Positions 41,783-49,513 of a DNA stretch of 64,000 nucleotides are shown piece by piece. The notes below the pieces were generated by a model. That model saw only the letters and a list, made by a program, of their open reading frames with translations. It was not told the DNA's origin and did no database searches. The stretch's first letter is position 1. Every line of letters begins with the position of its first letter. The stretch is from the NCBI RefSeq assembly GCF_029338335.1, contig NZ_CP119799.1. One strand, given 5' to 3'. This DNA comes from Halomontanus rarus (GTDB lineage: Archaea > Halobacteriota > Halobacteria > Halobacteriales > Natrialbaceae). A program made the position numbers and the translations under genes.

Positions 41783-43752
41783 GTCGGATACGTCGTTCTG
41801 TTCTGGCTCTCGGCCTCGCGTCAAGCCTTATCGGCATCTTGCTAATCATATCGCCGTCACTCGGCGGTATCGTCTCTCTTTCTGGAGTCGTCCGGACAGT
41901 ACCATTTGCCCTCCTCGGAATTGTTGCCGTTGTTCTCGCAGTTAAGTACGCTCTTGCCGGAACTCGCTCGGCTGCAGAAGACGAACAAGAGCAACAGACG
42001 AATGACGTTGGGCTTCCGGCCCCAGAGAACCGTCCTCAGTACACGGAGGTCGGATCAGCACTGGTGGAACGCCTCGATACAATCAAGTGGACTGACAGGC
42101 GTGAAGAAGAACCGACGAATCGTCTTACGCTCCGAGCAGATCTTCGAGAAGTAGCGATACGAGTGCTCTCACAGACGGAGGACTGGACACGCACGGAAAT
42201 CGAGACCCGACTCGAGGACGGAAGCTGGTCGGAGAACGCGCAGGCCGCGGCATTCTTTGCTGGCGACGTCGTGCCGCCGCTCTCGTTTCGCCAACGGCTC
42301 CGAACACTACGGAGTACTGAGCCCGTGTTCGCTCGGCGAGCACGGTACGCAATCGCAGAGATTGCCAGCCGATCAGCCACGACCGACGTCTCGCCTTCGC
42401 TCCCCGAGTCGACCCGACGATCGCTCGACGATACTTCACCGGTCTCTATCCAGCAGTACTGGTCACCAGATACGGATGAGACGACTCGAAAATCTCGAAT
42501 TGGTGGTACGCGTGTCGTGACAGCAGCCGCACTTGCAGCGGGCGGCCTCGGCGTCCTCACGCTTCGTCCAGCGCTCTTCCTCCTCATACTGTTCGGGATT
42601 ACAGTTGCTGGATCTGCTCGTGTTGTTTCTGCACCGACGGGAGATGTAGATGTTAGGCGAACTCTCAGTAACGATGAACCTGACCTAGGAGCAGAGGTTG
42701 AAGTGACTGTTGCCGTTCAGAATGTGAGTGATACGATAGTTACAGACCTTCGGCTGATCGACGGTGTACCTGCTGGGCTCACCGTCGTCGAAGGGTCACC
42801 ACGCTTTAGTACTGCACTTCGCCCCGGGAAGGAGGCAACGTTCACGTACTCGGTCGAGGCCGTTCATGGCAGCCACACGTTTGATCCCGCACTCCTCATC
42901 ACGCGCGACGCGACGGGGATCCACAAACGCGAAACTCTTATCGAAGCTGCAGCCACGACACTCACCTGCCAGCTCCCAAACCCTCCCATCGACAGCTCGC
43001 TTCGACGGCAAACGACGGTCCATGCTGGTCAAGCTCGGTCGACAATCGCGGGATCGGGTGTTGAGTTCTACTCGGTTCGTGACTACCGGCCGGGCGACCC
43101 TCTTTCCCGAATCGACTGGAAACGTAAAGCAAAGACTGGCGAATTTACCACGGTTGACTTCCAGGAGTCCCGCCTCGAGAAAGTCGTCGTTCTTATCGAT
43201 ACACGCACGGAGGCGTACGTTGCGGCAGCAGATGAAGGGGACAAGCCGATTATTCACCAGAGTGTTATCGCCGGACACCACCTCGCGTCTCAGCTGCTTG
43301 CAGAGAGCGTTCCGGTCGGCCTTATGGCGCTCTCGCCGCGTTCGTGTTGGCTTCCACCGGGGGTCGGTGATGCGCATCACCGTCGGGTTCAGAACACACT
43401 CGTAGGTAATCCGGCGTTCGGGTGGACCATCCCTGACGCCGAGTTCGATTCAACTGCGGCGCTCCGAGGGCTGTATCAGCGCCTCTCTCAGGACACGCAG
43501 ATCGTCTTCATCTCACCACTCTGCGATGATGTTTCGGCAGGCGTAGCACGACGGCTCGATGCCTACGGTTACGGTGTCTCCGTCATCAGCCCAGATCCGA
43601 CAGCGTCGACTTCCTCGAAGCCGGATTGCAGCTGGGGTTATGCAGTGCTCGAGCGGCAGTTTCGCCTCAGTAGTCTCCGAAACGCGAAGATTCCGGTCGT
43701 CGACTGGAATCCCACCGGGTCGTTCACTGAGGTGATGCGCCGTGAATCATAG
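41779..43752 (+). CDS. DUF58-domain protein
   Basis: 657 residues. Two membrane helices near the N-terminus (about 8-60), a third pair near 255-280, then an Ig-like segment (TVAVQNVSDTIVTDLRLIDG) and the DUF58 core FYSVRDYRPGDPLSRIDWKR followed by a VWA-like domain (KVVVLIDTRTEAYVA). In MoxR/DUF58 systems this protein is the partner remodelled by the MoxR ATPase, with proposed roles in folding or metal insertion of secreted proteins. Overlaps both neighbours (ATGA at 41779; 43742-43752 overlap). Confidence 0.87.
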   Translation: MSRIRRSVLALGLASSLIGILLIISPSLGGIVSLSGVVRTVPFALLGIVAVVLAVKYALAGTRSAAEDEQEQQTNDVGLPAPENRPQYTEVGSALVERLDTIKWTDRREEEPTNRLTLRADLREVAIRVLSQTEDWTRTEIETRLEDGSWSENAQAAAFFAGDVVPPLSFRQRLRTLRSTEPVFARRARYAIAEIASRSATTDVSPSLPESTRRSLDDTSPVSIQQYWSPDTDETTRKSRIGGTRVVTAAALAAGGLGVLTLRPALFLLILFGITVAGSARVVSAPTGDVDVRRTLSNDEPDLGAEVEVTVAVQNVSDTIVTDLRLIDGVPAGLTVVEGSPRFSTALRPGKEATFTYSVEAVHGSHTFDPALLITRDATGIHKRETLIEAAATTLTCQLPNPPIDSSLRRQTTVHAGQARSTIAGSGVEFYSVRDYRPGDPLSRIDWKRKAKTGEFTTVDFQESRLEKVVVLIDTRTEAYVAAADEGDKPIIHQSVIAGHHLASQLLAESVPVGLMALSPRSCWLPPGVGDAHHRRVQNTLVGNPAFGWTIPDAEFDSTAALRGLYQRLSQDTQIVFISPLCDDVSAGVARRLDAYGYGVSVISPDPTASTSSKPDCSWGYAVLERQFRLSSLRNAKIPVVDWNPTGSFTEVMRRES

Positions 43753-44251
43753 TAATCGATGGCCGGTCTCCGAGATGCCGCCGGTATTGAGTAGCGCTAT
43801 CGTTCTCCTAGCAGCCCTCGGAGTGCTTGTCATCACAGCGTTTTCTCTCTACACGCTCATAGCTAGCACAATTGGCGTTGTGCTCCTTGCTGTCAGTCTC
43901 GTGCGTAAGTCTCCCAATATATTCTCGCTTGGGATGGGGGCGCTCTTCGGCTCAATCCTTCTCGCAGGACTGCTCGGGATGGCTCCCGTGTTCCTTCTCA
44001 CTGCTTCAGTTCTCGCGGTCGTCGCGTGGAATGTTGGACGCAACGGGTTCAGTATTGCTACTGAAATCGGACACGGAGTGTCGACACTCCGCATTGAAAT
44101 CATTCATGCAATCAGTAGCATCGTCGTGCTCGCGGCTGGGTCGAGCGTAGGTTACGCTGTGTACCTCGTTATGACTGGCGGGCAGCCGGTTCTCGCACTC
44201 CTCGCACTTCTTATTGGCATCATTGCGTTACTAATCGCCCTTCAGAAATAG
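43742..44251 (+). CDS. Membrane protein of the MoxR/DUF58 cluster (DUF7519-like)
   Basis: 169 residues, five predicted membrane helices (SSAIVLLAALGVLVITAFSL; GALFGSILLAGLLGMAPVFL; VLALLALLIGIIALLIALQK). It starts inside the DUF58 gene with an 11-base overlap. Function unknown; it follows DUF58 genes in several haloarchaeal clusters as far as I recall. The MoxR gene expected next to it is present only as a stump on the opposite strand. Confidence 0.72.
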   Translation: MNHSNRWPVSEMPPVLSSAIVLLAALGVLVITAFSLYTLIASTIGVVLLAVSLVRKSPNIFSLGMGALFGSILLAGLLGMAPVFLLTASVLAVVAWNVGRNGFSIATEIGHGVSTLRIEIIHAISSIVVLAAGSSVGYAVYLVMTGGQPVLALLALLIGIIALLIALQK

Positions 44252-44276
44252 CCTCAACTACACATCTCGTCCGTCG

Positions 44277-44580
44277 CTAGTGTTCGACCTCAACGGTTGG
44301 AACACTGATCGAATTGAGTCTGTCTGTAATTACGTCCGCTTTACCAACGTTCTCGACCGCGGCATCAGGTGTGAGGACGAGTCTATGTGCGAGTACTGGG
44401 CGAGCAAACTCCTTGACGTCCCCTGGTCGAACGAATGAGCGACCATCGAGCACGGCACAGCTACGCGCCGTTTCAAGCAGTCGTTGCGTACCCCGCGGAG
44501 ACACGCCAACACGAACGCACGAGTCGTTTCGAGTCGCGTTCGCGATGCTGGTTGTGTAGGAGATAACGTCGTACCGGCTT
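44277..44580 (-). pseudogene. MoxR AAA ATPase, C-terminal stump
   Basis: The ORF 44277-44504 (VSPRGTQRLLETARSCAVLD; GRSFVRPGDVKEFARPVLAH; RLVLTPDAA) is the lid region of a MoxR ATPase. The frame continues upstream to about 44580 (YDVISYTTSIANATRNDSCV). The P-loop and Walker B parts are gone. The break lies just before the ATCTAAGAT repeat array of parA cassette 2, marking a recombination junction. Confidence 0.78.
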
Positions 44581-44603
44581 CAGGTAAGATGACTAAGATC
44601 GGT

Positions 44604-44906
44604 ATCTAAGGTTCGAATCTAAGATTTGTGCCCAAGATATGTGTTTCCGTGATAGAGGTATGTCCAGATTGGTCGTGGTATGAATCCCTCTTCGTGTTTG
44701 CTGTTGAACCCATCTAAGATATAGATCTAAGATGGGGATCTGAGTATCTTAGATGCTCTCTATCCCAATTTTGTGCGTAGAACTTTCTTCTCTCTGTGTT
44801 CTGAGTAGGTTACCTGCGGCATATATCTAAGGCACCAATCTAATTCACAGATCTAAGATTCTCTTCTATGTGTCTTAGATGTCTTACTTATGTATCAATC
44901 TTAGAT
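44604..44906. repeat. Repeat array upstream of parA cassette 2 (ATCTAAGAT)
   Basis: Exact ATCTAAGAT at 44617-44625, 44712-44720, 44725-44733 and 44851-44859; the reverse complement ATCTTAGAT at 44746-44754 and 44898-44906; near copies at 44604 (ATCTAAGGT), 44825 (ATCTAAGG) and 44872 (GTCTTAGAT). AT-rich, about 300 bases, immediately before the parA start at 44955. Candidate centromere/operator bound by the cassette 2 partner. The sequence is unlike that of cassette 1. Confidence 0.8.
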
Positions 44907-44954
44907 GAGTTGTCTTGCGAACTTTCTTATCTCAGTAACTCATCAGTGACAGTC

Positions 44955-45824
44955 ATGCTTTCATACACGGTTTACAGTGAGGCCGGCGGCGTCGGGAAAA
45001 CGTCGCTCACAGCGAACCTCGCCGTCGCGCACGCTCGAGCGGGTCTCGACGTCCTCGTCGTCCCACTCGACCCACAAGATGGGGATCTCAGTCGACTCCT
45101 CGGCGTCGACGACGACCGGGCCGACGGCGATGCAGACAATCTCGTCCGGCATATGGTTCAGAGCCCGCGAGGGGAGTTCGAGGATCTAATCCGGACGGCG
45201 GAAGGCGTCGATATCATTCCGGAACACAACATGCTCTCGGATCTCTCGGATTTCCTCGACCGCGAGCAGAAACAGGCCGAAACACTCGGTGACGCGTACA
45301 ATATCTACGCCCAACTGCAGCGCGTTCTCCAGGATGCCGGCGTCGCCGACCACTATGACGTTCTGATCTGTGATCCGCCAGCCACGGAGTCAGACCACCT
45401 CTACAACGCGATCTATGCGACGCGGAATTTAGTGATCCCTGTCGAGCCATCGGCGAAAGGCCAGGCCTCAGTCGAAGGTCTCGAGGAGCTCGCGACGAAT
45501 TTCGCCGGCCAGTTGAACATCGAAGTCGGTGTGCTCGGCGCCGTTCCGAACGGCGTCAAGAACACGAGTGACCAGAAAGAGATGATCGACGAGATCGCGT
45601 TCTCGACGCCCGAGGTGATCGGTGACCGAACGTCACTACTCGAAGGCTCGTGGAAGCAACAGTGCTCGGCGTTCCGGTACGTTCAGAAATATCGCGACCG
45701 GCAACGTGACTACGAGATCGAGACCTTGGCCCAGCTCGACCGAATCGCACGATACCTCGAGGAACAAGCCGGGATCGAGGCACCGAACCCGCCAGAGCCA
45801 GGTACACTCGAGGTGGCCGTATGA
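44955..45824 (+). CDS. parA: ParA/Soj-family partition ATPase (cassette 2)
   Basis: 289 residues from the ATG at 44955, matching the cassette 1 protein in length and start. P-loop GGVGKTS (about 11-17), then VVPLDPQDGDLSRLLGVDDD (Walker A' region), DVLICDPPATESDHLYNAIY (Walker B) and VIPVEPSAKG. The deviant Lys of Walker A is present. Closely related to cassette 1 but clearly diverged, so two independent partition units rather than a recent copy. Stop overlaps the partner start (45821). Confidence 0.93.
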   Translation: MLSYTVYSEAGGVGKTSLTANLAVAHARAGLDVLVVPLDPQDGDLSRLLGVDDDRADGDADNLVRHMVQSPRGEFEDLIRTAEGVDIIPEHNMLSDLSDFLDREQKQAETLGDAYNIYAQLQRVLQDAGVADHYDVLICDPPATESDHLYNAIYATRNLVIPVEPSAKGQASVEGLEELATNFAGQLNIEVGVLGAVPNGVKNTSDQKEMIDEIAFSTPEVIGDRTSLLEGSWKQQCSAFRYVQKYRDRQRDYEIETLAQLDRIARYLEEQAGIEAPNPPEPGTLEVAV

Positions 45825-46249
45825 CGGGCTTTAAGAGCGGTGCGTCCTCCTCTCCCTACAGTGGTGACGATGGCACCACCGACGATGAAGACGACACCAG
45901 TGCTGACGTCGACAGTCCTACTCCCAATCAGACTACTGAACGCGTAAACGATCGCGACCAGCGCCGAGTGGATAACGACGAGGAGAGCAGTGAATCGGAG
46001 TCCACCAGCGGCGGATTGCCGTGGATCTACCGGCGCTCGAGTATCACTGACGGACGCTCGAAGACCGTCCAGCTTCACTTACAGGAGTCGACTCGAGAGC
46101 GACAGACTGAGGCACTTTCGGACATTGAAAGCGAACTCGGAGAGTCTGTCAAAAAGGCCGATCTTCGCGAAGCGGCACTCCTCGTCGGGATGGACCACAT
46201 CGACGAGGTCGCAGACGTTCTTCGGGAGTGGGGCTACGACTTCGAGTAG
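45821..46249 (+). CDS. ParA partner protein (cassette 2)
   Basis: 142 residues. Disordered acidic N-terminus (about 1-60), then KTVQLHLQESTRERQTEALS and a C-terminal stretch ending DEVADVLREWGYDF, as in cassette 1. The start overlaps parA2 by four bases. Expected to bind the ATCTAAGAT array and ParA2. The N-terminal halves of the two partners differ most, which fits the different repeat arrays. Confidence 0.75.
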   Translation: MTGFKSGASSSPYSGDDGTTDDEDDTSADVDSPTPNQTTERVNDRDQRRVDNDEESSESESTSGGLPWIYRRSSITDGRSKTVQLHLQESTRERQTEALSDIESELGESVKKADLREAALLVGMDHIDEVADVLREWGYDFE

Positions 46250-46271
46250 CGGCTGTATTCTAATTTAACAC

Positions 46272-46490
46272 GAGCGCCTGGAGGCATTCGAAGCGAGACT
46301 CGAGTGCTCAGAGGAGACTGTCCAGGCTCGAGTACTTACTGATGGGAGCGGTGAGCAAATTCTGCGACTCTTGGAACCGACCGATGCTGATGCTGCCGAC
46401 CTCGTCGAAATCGTAATCATTGAGAGTGGCACTGGGCGTGCTAATCCAGGTTCGTATAGCTCGAGGAATGTGATGCAATGGGTCCAGTGA
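46272..46490 (+). pseudogene. Coding remnant after parA cassette 2
   Basis: The frame 46272-46490 has good coding character (RLEAFEARLECSEETVQARV; EQILRLLEPTDADAADLVEI) but is preceded by an in-frame TAA at 46266 and has no start codon early. It looks like the 3' end of a lost gene of unknown family. The shared 130-bp block begins 21 bases after its stop. Confidence 0.4.
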
Positions 46491-46510
46491 CTCCTATAGA
46501 GCAAGACCTT

Positions 46511-46640
46511 CCGAAAATCCCTTCGTAGCTATACCTTGTGACCAGAGATACTTAAAGAAGCAATTACTCTCACTCACTTCTCTTATGACCGATTTCAACG
46601 TACATTGATCGAATTTGTGAAAGATTGGATACACGAATAG
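46511..46640. repeat. Conserved block downstream of parA cassette 2
   Basis: Second copy of the 1832-1955 block (CCGAAAATCCCTTCGTAGCT; CCTTGTGACCAGAGATACTT; ATTACTCTCACTCACT; CATTGATCGAATTTGTGAAA). In both loci it follows the ParA partner gene, so it seems to be part of the partition cassette although other sequence intervenes here. Confidence 0.7.
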
Positions 46641-46694
46641 CTGTGGACCCTATATAAAAGCGAAAAGTTCGAGCAGATCTATGGAGAACCTGTT

Positions 46695-46865
46695 TCAGGC
46701 TTTGGCTCCTGCGACACCGCCACCGATTGCTGCTCCACACTTGCCACAGGCCACTAAGTAGAATCGCTTAGAGGCTTTGAAGAATCCTGTCGTAGCATCC
46801 ATTTCGACGAACTCGACGTCGTTCTTCTCGGAGAGCGTTGATTCACATTCAGGGCAGTGGACCAT
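46695..46865 (-). CDS. Small zinc-ribbon protein, tandem copy B (56 aa)
   Basis: MVHCPECESTLSEKNDVEFV, then a conserved EMDATTGFFKASKRFY block and ACGKCGAAIGGGVAGAKA. Two CxxC knuckles (CPEC and CGKC) make a zinc ribbon; the Gly/Ala-rich end is unusual. It lies 39 bases after its paralogue at 46905-47093 on the same strand. No larger family recognised; the conserved EMDATTGF block between the knuckles is the best signature. Confidence 0.75.
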   Translation of the reverse strand: MVHCPECESTLSEKNDVEFVEMDATTGFFKASKRFYLVACGKCGAAIGGGVAGAKA

Positions 46866-46904
46866 GATTCCCTGTTTTCTGGATTGCAGTATATTTCTTG
46901 TTTT

Positions 46905-47093
46905 TTAGACTGCGCCTCCGCCACCGGCTTTTGCACCGGCGACACCGCTTCCGATTGTCGCTCCACATTCTGCGCAATTTGCTGTATAGTACCGTTTAGA
47001 GGCTTTCAGAAACCCTGTCGTAGCATCCATTTCGTTGAACTCCAGATCTGATCCCTCTTCCAGGGTTGTACCACAGTCAGGGCAGTGGGCCAT
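46905..47093 (-). CDS. Small zinc-ribbon protein, tandem copy A (62 aa)
   Basis: MAHCPDCGTTLEEGSDLEFN, then EMDATTGFLKASKRYYTANC and AECGATIGSGVAGAKAGGGG. Same architecture as the downstream copy with CPDC and CAEC knuckles and a longer Gly tail. About half the positions match. Recent tandem duplication. Cytosolic; a role in nucleic-acid or protein binding is only a guess. Confidence 0.78.
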   Translation of the reverse strand: MAHCPDCGTTLEEGSDLEFNEMDATTGFLKASKRYYTANCAECGATIGSGVAGAKAGGGGAV

Positions 47094-47105
47094 ACCCTTG
47101 CTCTG

Positions 47106-47327
47106 TTACCGGAGGACCAAATCAGCTATGGAATTCTTCCCACAGTCAAATAGCACAAAACGGCCGTGGTGAATCGCGATATGGCGGCGGATTTCACTGT
47201 TTGACGCCACGTTTAATGTTATAAACATTACAGTCAGAACAATTTCACGAGACTTTCGAGACCAGCCTCGCGCACGCACAACGTTGATCAATGGAACGTC
47301 GTGTGGAACCGGATCGTCCGGCGTCAT
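47106..47327 (-). CDS. Small hypothetical protein (73 aa)
   Basis: MTPDDPVPHDVPLINVVRAR begins inside the upstream gene's stop (ATGA overlap at 47324-47327), which supports translation. The rest (IVLTVMFITLNVASNSEIRR) includes a hydrophobic stretch. The C-terminus is less convincing and may be frameshifted. Last gene of the small-gene operon described at 50347-50922. Confidence 0.45.
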   Translation of the reverse strand: MTPDDPVPHDVPLINVVRARGWSRKSREIVLTVMFITLNVASNSEIRRHIAIHHGRFVLFDCGKNSIADLVLR

Positions 47328-47497
47328 CGCTCGAGCACCTCAATGTCGGGATTTTCACCGGCCGGACCGGCGACCGCTTTCGCACGCTCGCGGTCACGGA
47401 TTTCACCTTGAGCCTTACGTTCGAGCGCTTCCACTCGACGACAGCGCGCACCCGCTGCGTCGTCGACGTCCTCGTCATCGATCGTGAACCGCTCCAC
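47324..47497 (-). CDS. Small charged protein (57 aa, GTG start)
   Basis: Starts GTG at 47497: VERFTIDDEDVDDAAGARCR, then a charged helix (VEALERKAQGEIRDRERAKA) and the end PAGENPDIEVLER. No ATG is available upstream before the small zinc-finger stop, so GTG is taken. Looks like a short coiled-coil protein. The stop overlaps the next ATG. It is hidden under longer GC-driven frames on both strands. Confidence 0.55.
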   Translation of the reverse strand: MERFTIDDEDVDDAAGARCRRVEALERKAQGEIRDRERAKAVAGPAGENPDIEVLER

Positions 47498-47557
47498 GGT
47501 GATCGATCTGCTCGAGTATTAGTACCGCTTCTCCCGAGCGGCGTCTCGAGCGTCCGC

Positions 47558-47674
47558 CTACAGGAGTTCGTATCGGGCTTCACAACTGTCAGAGCAGAAC
47601 CGTCCCGGGTACCCTGCTCGATCACGAGCGAGTCTCGTACAGGTCGGCATTCGGCACTCGTTGCACCCGGTCAT
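47558..47674 (-). CDS. Very small zinc-finger protein (38 aa)
   Basis: MTGCNECRMPTCTRLARDRA, then GYPGRFCSDSCEARYELL. Four or more Cys (CNEC, C, FCSDSC) suggest a compact zinc knuckle of the FYVE/treble-clef or DUF-type small finger. Short but with convincing composition, and it lies in a run of small genes on one strand. Function unknown. Confidence 0.55.
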   Translation of the reverse strand: MTGCNECRMPTCTRLARDRAGYPGRFCSDSCEARYELL

Positions 47675-47760
47675 CTACCTCCACCTCGACGGCGGTATTC
47701 GACCGCCTCGGCGTCCGTTCTTGGTGTTTGGTCGATTGATATCATAATTCACTGCGGCGG

Positions 47761-47834
47761 CTGTCTTCCAACCCCCATACCCCTTCAGGGATCGACAAAC
47801 AACCTGGGCGCAGTGCTGGTGACGACCGTTTCCC
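47761..47834. repeat. 74-bp repeat, copy 1
   Basis: CTGTCTTCCAACCCCCATAC, CCCTTCAGGG, GACAAACAACCTGGGCGCAG and TGCTGGTGACGACCGTTTCC. A second copy with about 75 % matching bases is at 51041-51114. In this locus it lies between the partner-gene 3' half and the small zinc-finger gene. Confidence 0.7.
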
Positions 47835-47880
47835 AACTGGAGATCAGAGAGAAAATTCCGTATTTACGGCGAGGAGGATG

Positions 47881-48150
47881 TCACGTTTCCCAGAAGGCAC
47901 GCTGCCGGTCGTCGATTTCTGCGAGAACCATCGAGAGAACGTCGCGCCAGTCCGCTGGATGTGAGGTATCCTCACCAGGCGTCGGTGCCTCTGGCCCCGG
48001 ATGGATATGATCGCGGGCGTTGTGACTGGAAGGGTGTCGGTCCCATCGATGATCGAATTCACTGGTTTCGTGTTCCTCGTGGTAGTGCAACGAAAAATCG
48101 CCGTTTTCGAACCACACTACCTCCAGCCGAGCGGTTCGAACGCTTGCTGG
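47881..48150 (-). pseudogene. 3' half of an HTH-partner gene split by the IS element
   Basis: Reads PASVRTARLEVVWFENGDFS, then LHYHEEHETSEFDHRWDRHP, HIHPGPEAPTPGEDTSHPAD and a helical end. It matches the second half of the intact partner protein at 54498-54974 (CRVDITWYKSGAYRFHYVDE; HPNPHSPTRHFHRPPDAPPE). The first half lies on the far side of the IS200/IS605 element at 50180-50350. Together about 140 residues. Confidence 0.82.
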
Positions 48151-48256
48151 GTGAACAACCCCGACCACAAGGGTCGGGGCTTTTTCGTGGTTCCCTCAGA
48201 TTATCGCTAACACTCCCTGCAACCTCGACGCCTACCCATTCCAGAGCAAGGCCGTC

Positions 48257-49504
48257 TCAAACGGTTACGAGGGATGAGGTCGGGCGGTTCACGCGCCCCG
48301 GTGCCCACCGTCGCACCTTCCGAACTTGAGGAAGGCTCTTGAGAGCAGACACATCTAACAAGCACTTCGCCAATCCACGCTTCGCAACGTTCACCGACGC
48401 ATTCCTATCCGCATGGTCTTGATGACCACACGACTTGCACTTGAACCGCTTCCGCCGTCGATTCGCTCGCTCGGCGTGTTCACACGCCGTCAACGCACAG
48501 CCCTGACTCGTGTACTCCGCTTCAACCGAGGCAATCGGGATGCTTTCAAACGCTGCTTTGTACGCGATGAACACTTGCGTTGCACGGAACGGCATCGCGT
48601 GGAGCCGACGATTCATCCGAGTGCCGTAGTCAATTGACTCGCGCATATCCTTGAGGTCTTCAAGAGCAATGCACGGGTCAGGAAACCGCTTCGCAAACTC
48701 GACCACGGTCCGAGACAATTTGTGGAGCCTGTCGTGGACGAACCGATACTCTCGGTCACGAACGACGTTCTTGTACGACGGCTTCTCCGCGTTCTGCATC
48801 CGCTTTTTCATCGTGAAATAGCGGTGGCGTTCAGACTTGATTTCGGGGAAGTCGATGATGAGTGTGTCGAGAACTCCCGTTTCATCCATTGCGGTCAACG
48901 CGATGTTGTCCTCGTTCACATCCACACCAATCACCGTCTTCGAGTCGGTTTTGTCTCGGACAGTCTGCGTCTGGTGTGTGACGTTGACGTGGAGTTCGGC
49001 ACGGCCATCCGTAAATAGGGCTTCAGCCGTCCCTATCTTCCACTCGTCACTCGACAACGCGGTTTTCAACACGTCGAGATGCACCGGGTCACCAACGACT
49101 GTGCCACGAACTGGATGGTACGGTTTTGGAGAGATACGAAACGCAACCTCACCGTCATCGGTGAGTGAGAGTGTGTATCCCTCGGTGTGGTTCATCCGCA
49201 AGGGGTATGGCTCAGTTTTGGCGTGACTGGGCATGTTGTAGTCGTCGTATTCGTAGTAGTTCTCCATCGCTTCGAGGGCTTTCTTGACGACCAACTGTGT
49301 GTTGTTTTTCACGAGGTTGGCGTTTTGCTCCATCTGGCGACGGATGTCATCCCAGTCTTCGCCCTGTTTGGCGAGGCAGATGGTTTCGTTGTATACCGAG
49401 CGCGATTCTTGCGTGGATTCGAAGACCTTCGCCTCATCGCCTTCCCCGTAAAAGTGGAGTTGGAGTGGGAGGGTTTTCGTGAGGTTTTGGTCTTCGATGT
49501 CCAT
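48257..49504 (-). CDS. tnpB: TnpB, RNA-guided nuclease of the IS200/IS605 element
   Basis: 415 residues. RuvC-like acidic residues in VIGVDVNEDNIALTAMDETG and IALEDLKDMRESIDYG, and the zinc-finger and last RuvC region SQGCALTACEHAERANRRRK, CKSCGHQDHADRNASVNVAK. The first Cys pair is spaced wider (CALTAC) than the usual CxxC, which may weaken zinc binding. TnpB proteins use an omega RNA encoded at the 3' end and right end of the element, here expected at about 48150-48300. The C-terminal 35 residues beyond the family core are basic. Confidence 0.92.
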   Translation of the reverse strand: MDIEDQNLTKTLPLQLHFYGEGDEAKVFESTQESRSVYNETICLAKQGEDWDDIRRQMEQNANLVKNNTQLVVKKALEAMENYYEYDDYNMPSHAKTEPYPLRMNHTEGYTLSLTDDGEVAFRISPKPYHPVRGTVVGDPVHLDVLKTALSSDEWKIGTAEALFTDGRAELHVNVTHQTQTVRDKTDSKTVIGVDVNEDNIALTAMDETGVLDTLIIDFPEIKSERHRYFTMKKRMQNAEKPSYKNVVRDREYRFVHDRLHKLSRTVVEFAKRFPDPCIALEDLKDMRESIDYGTRMNRRLHAMPFRATQVFIAYKAAFESIPIASVEAEYTSQGCALTACEHAERANRRRKRFKCKSCGHQDHADRNASVNVAKRGLAKCLLDVSALKSLPQVRKVRRWAPGRVNRPTSSLVTV

Positions 49505-49513
49505 ACGTAGTAC

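Noticed and set aside
44604..44906. Possible CRISPR array
   Set aside because: Units are only 9 bases, spacing is irregular, copies occur in both orientations, and no cas gene is present.
48150..48300. Defined omega RNA of TnpB
   Set aside because: Its existence is expected from the family, but I cannot set its limits or scaffold from sequence alone, so it is only mentioned under tnpB.
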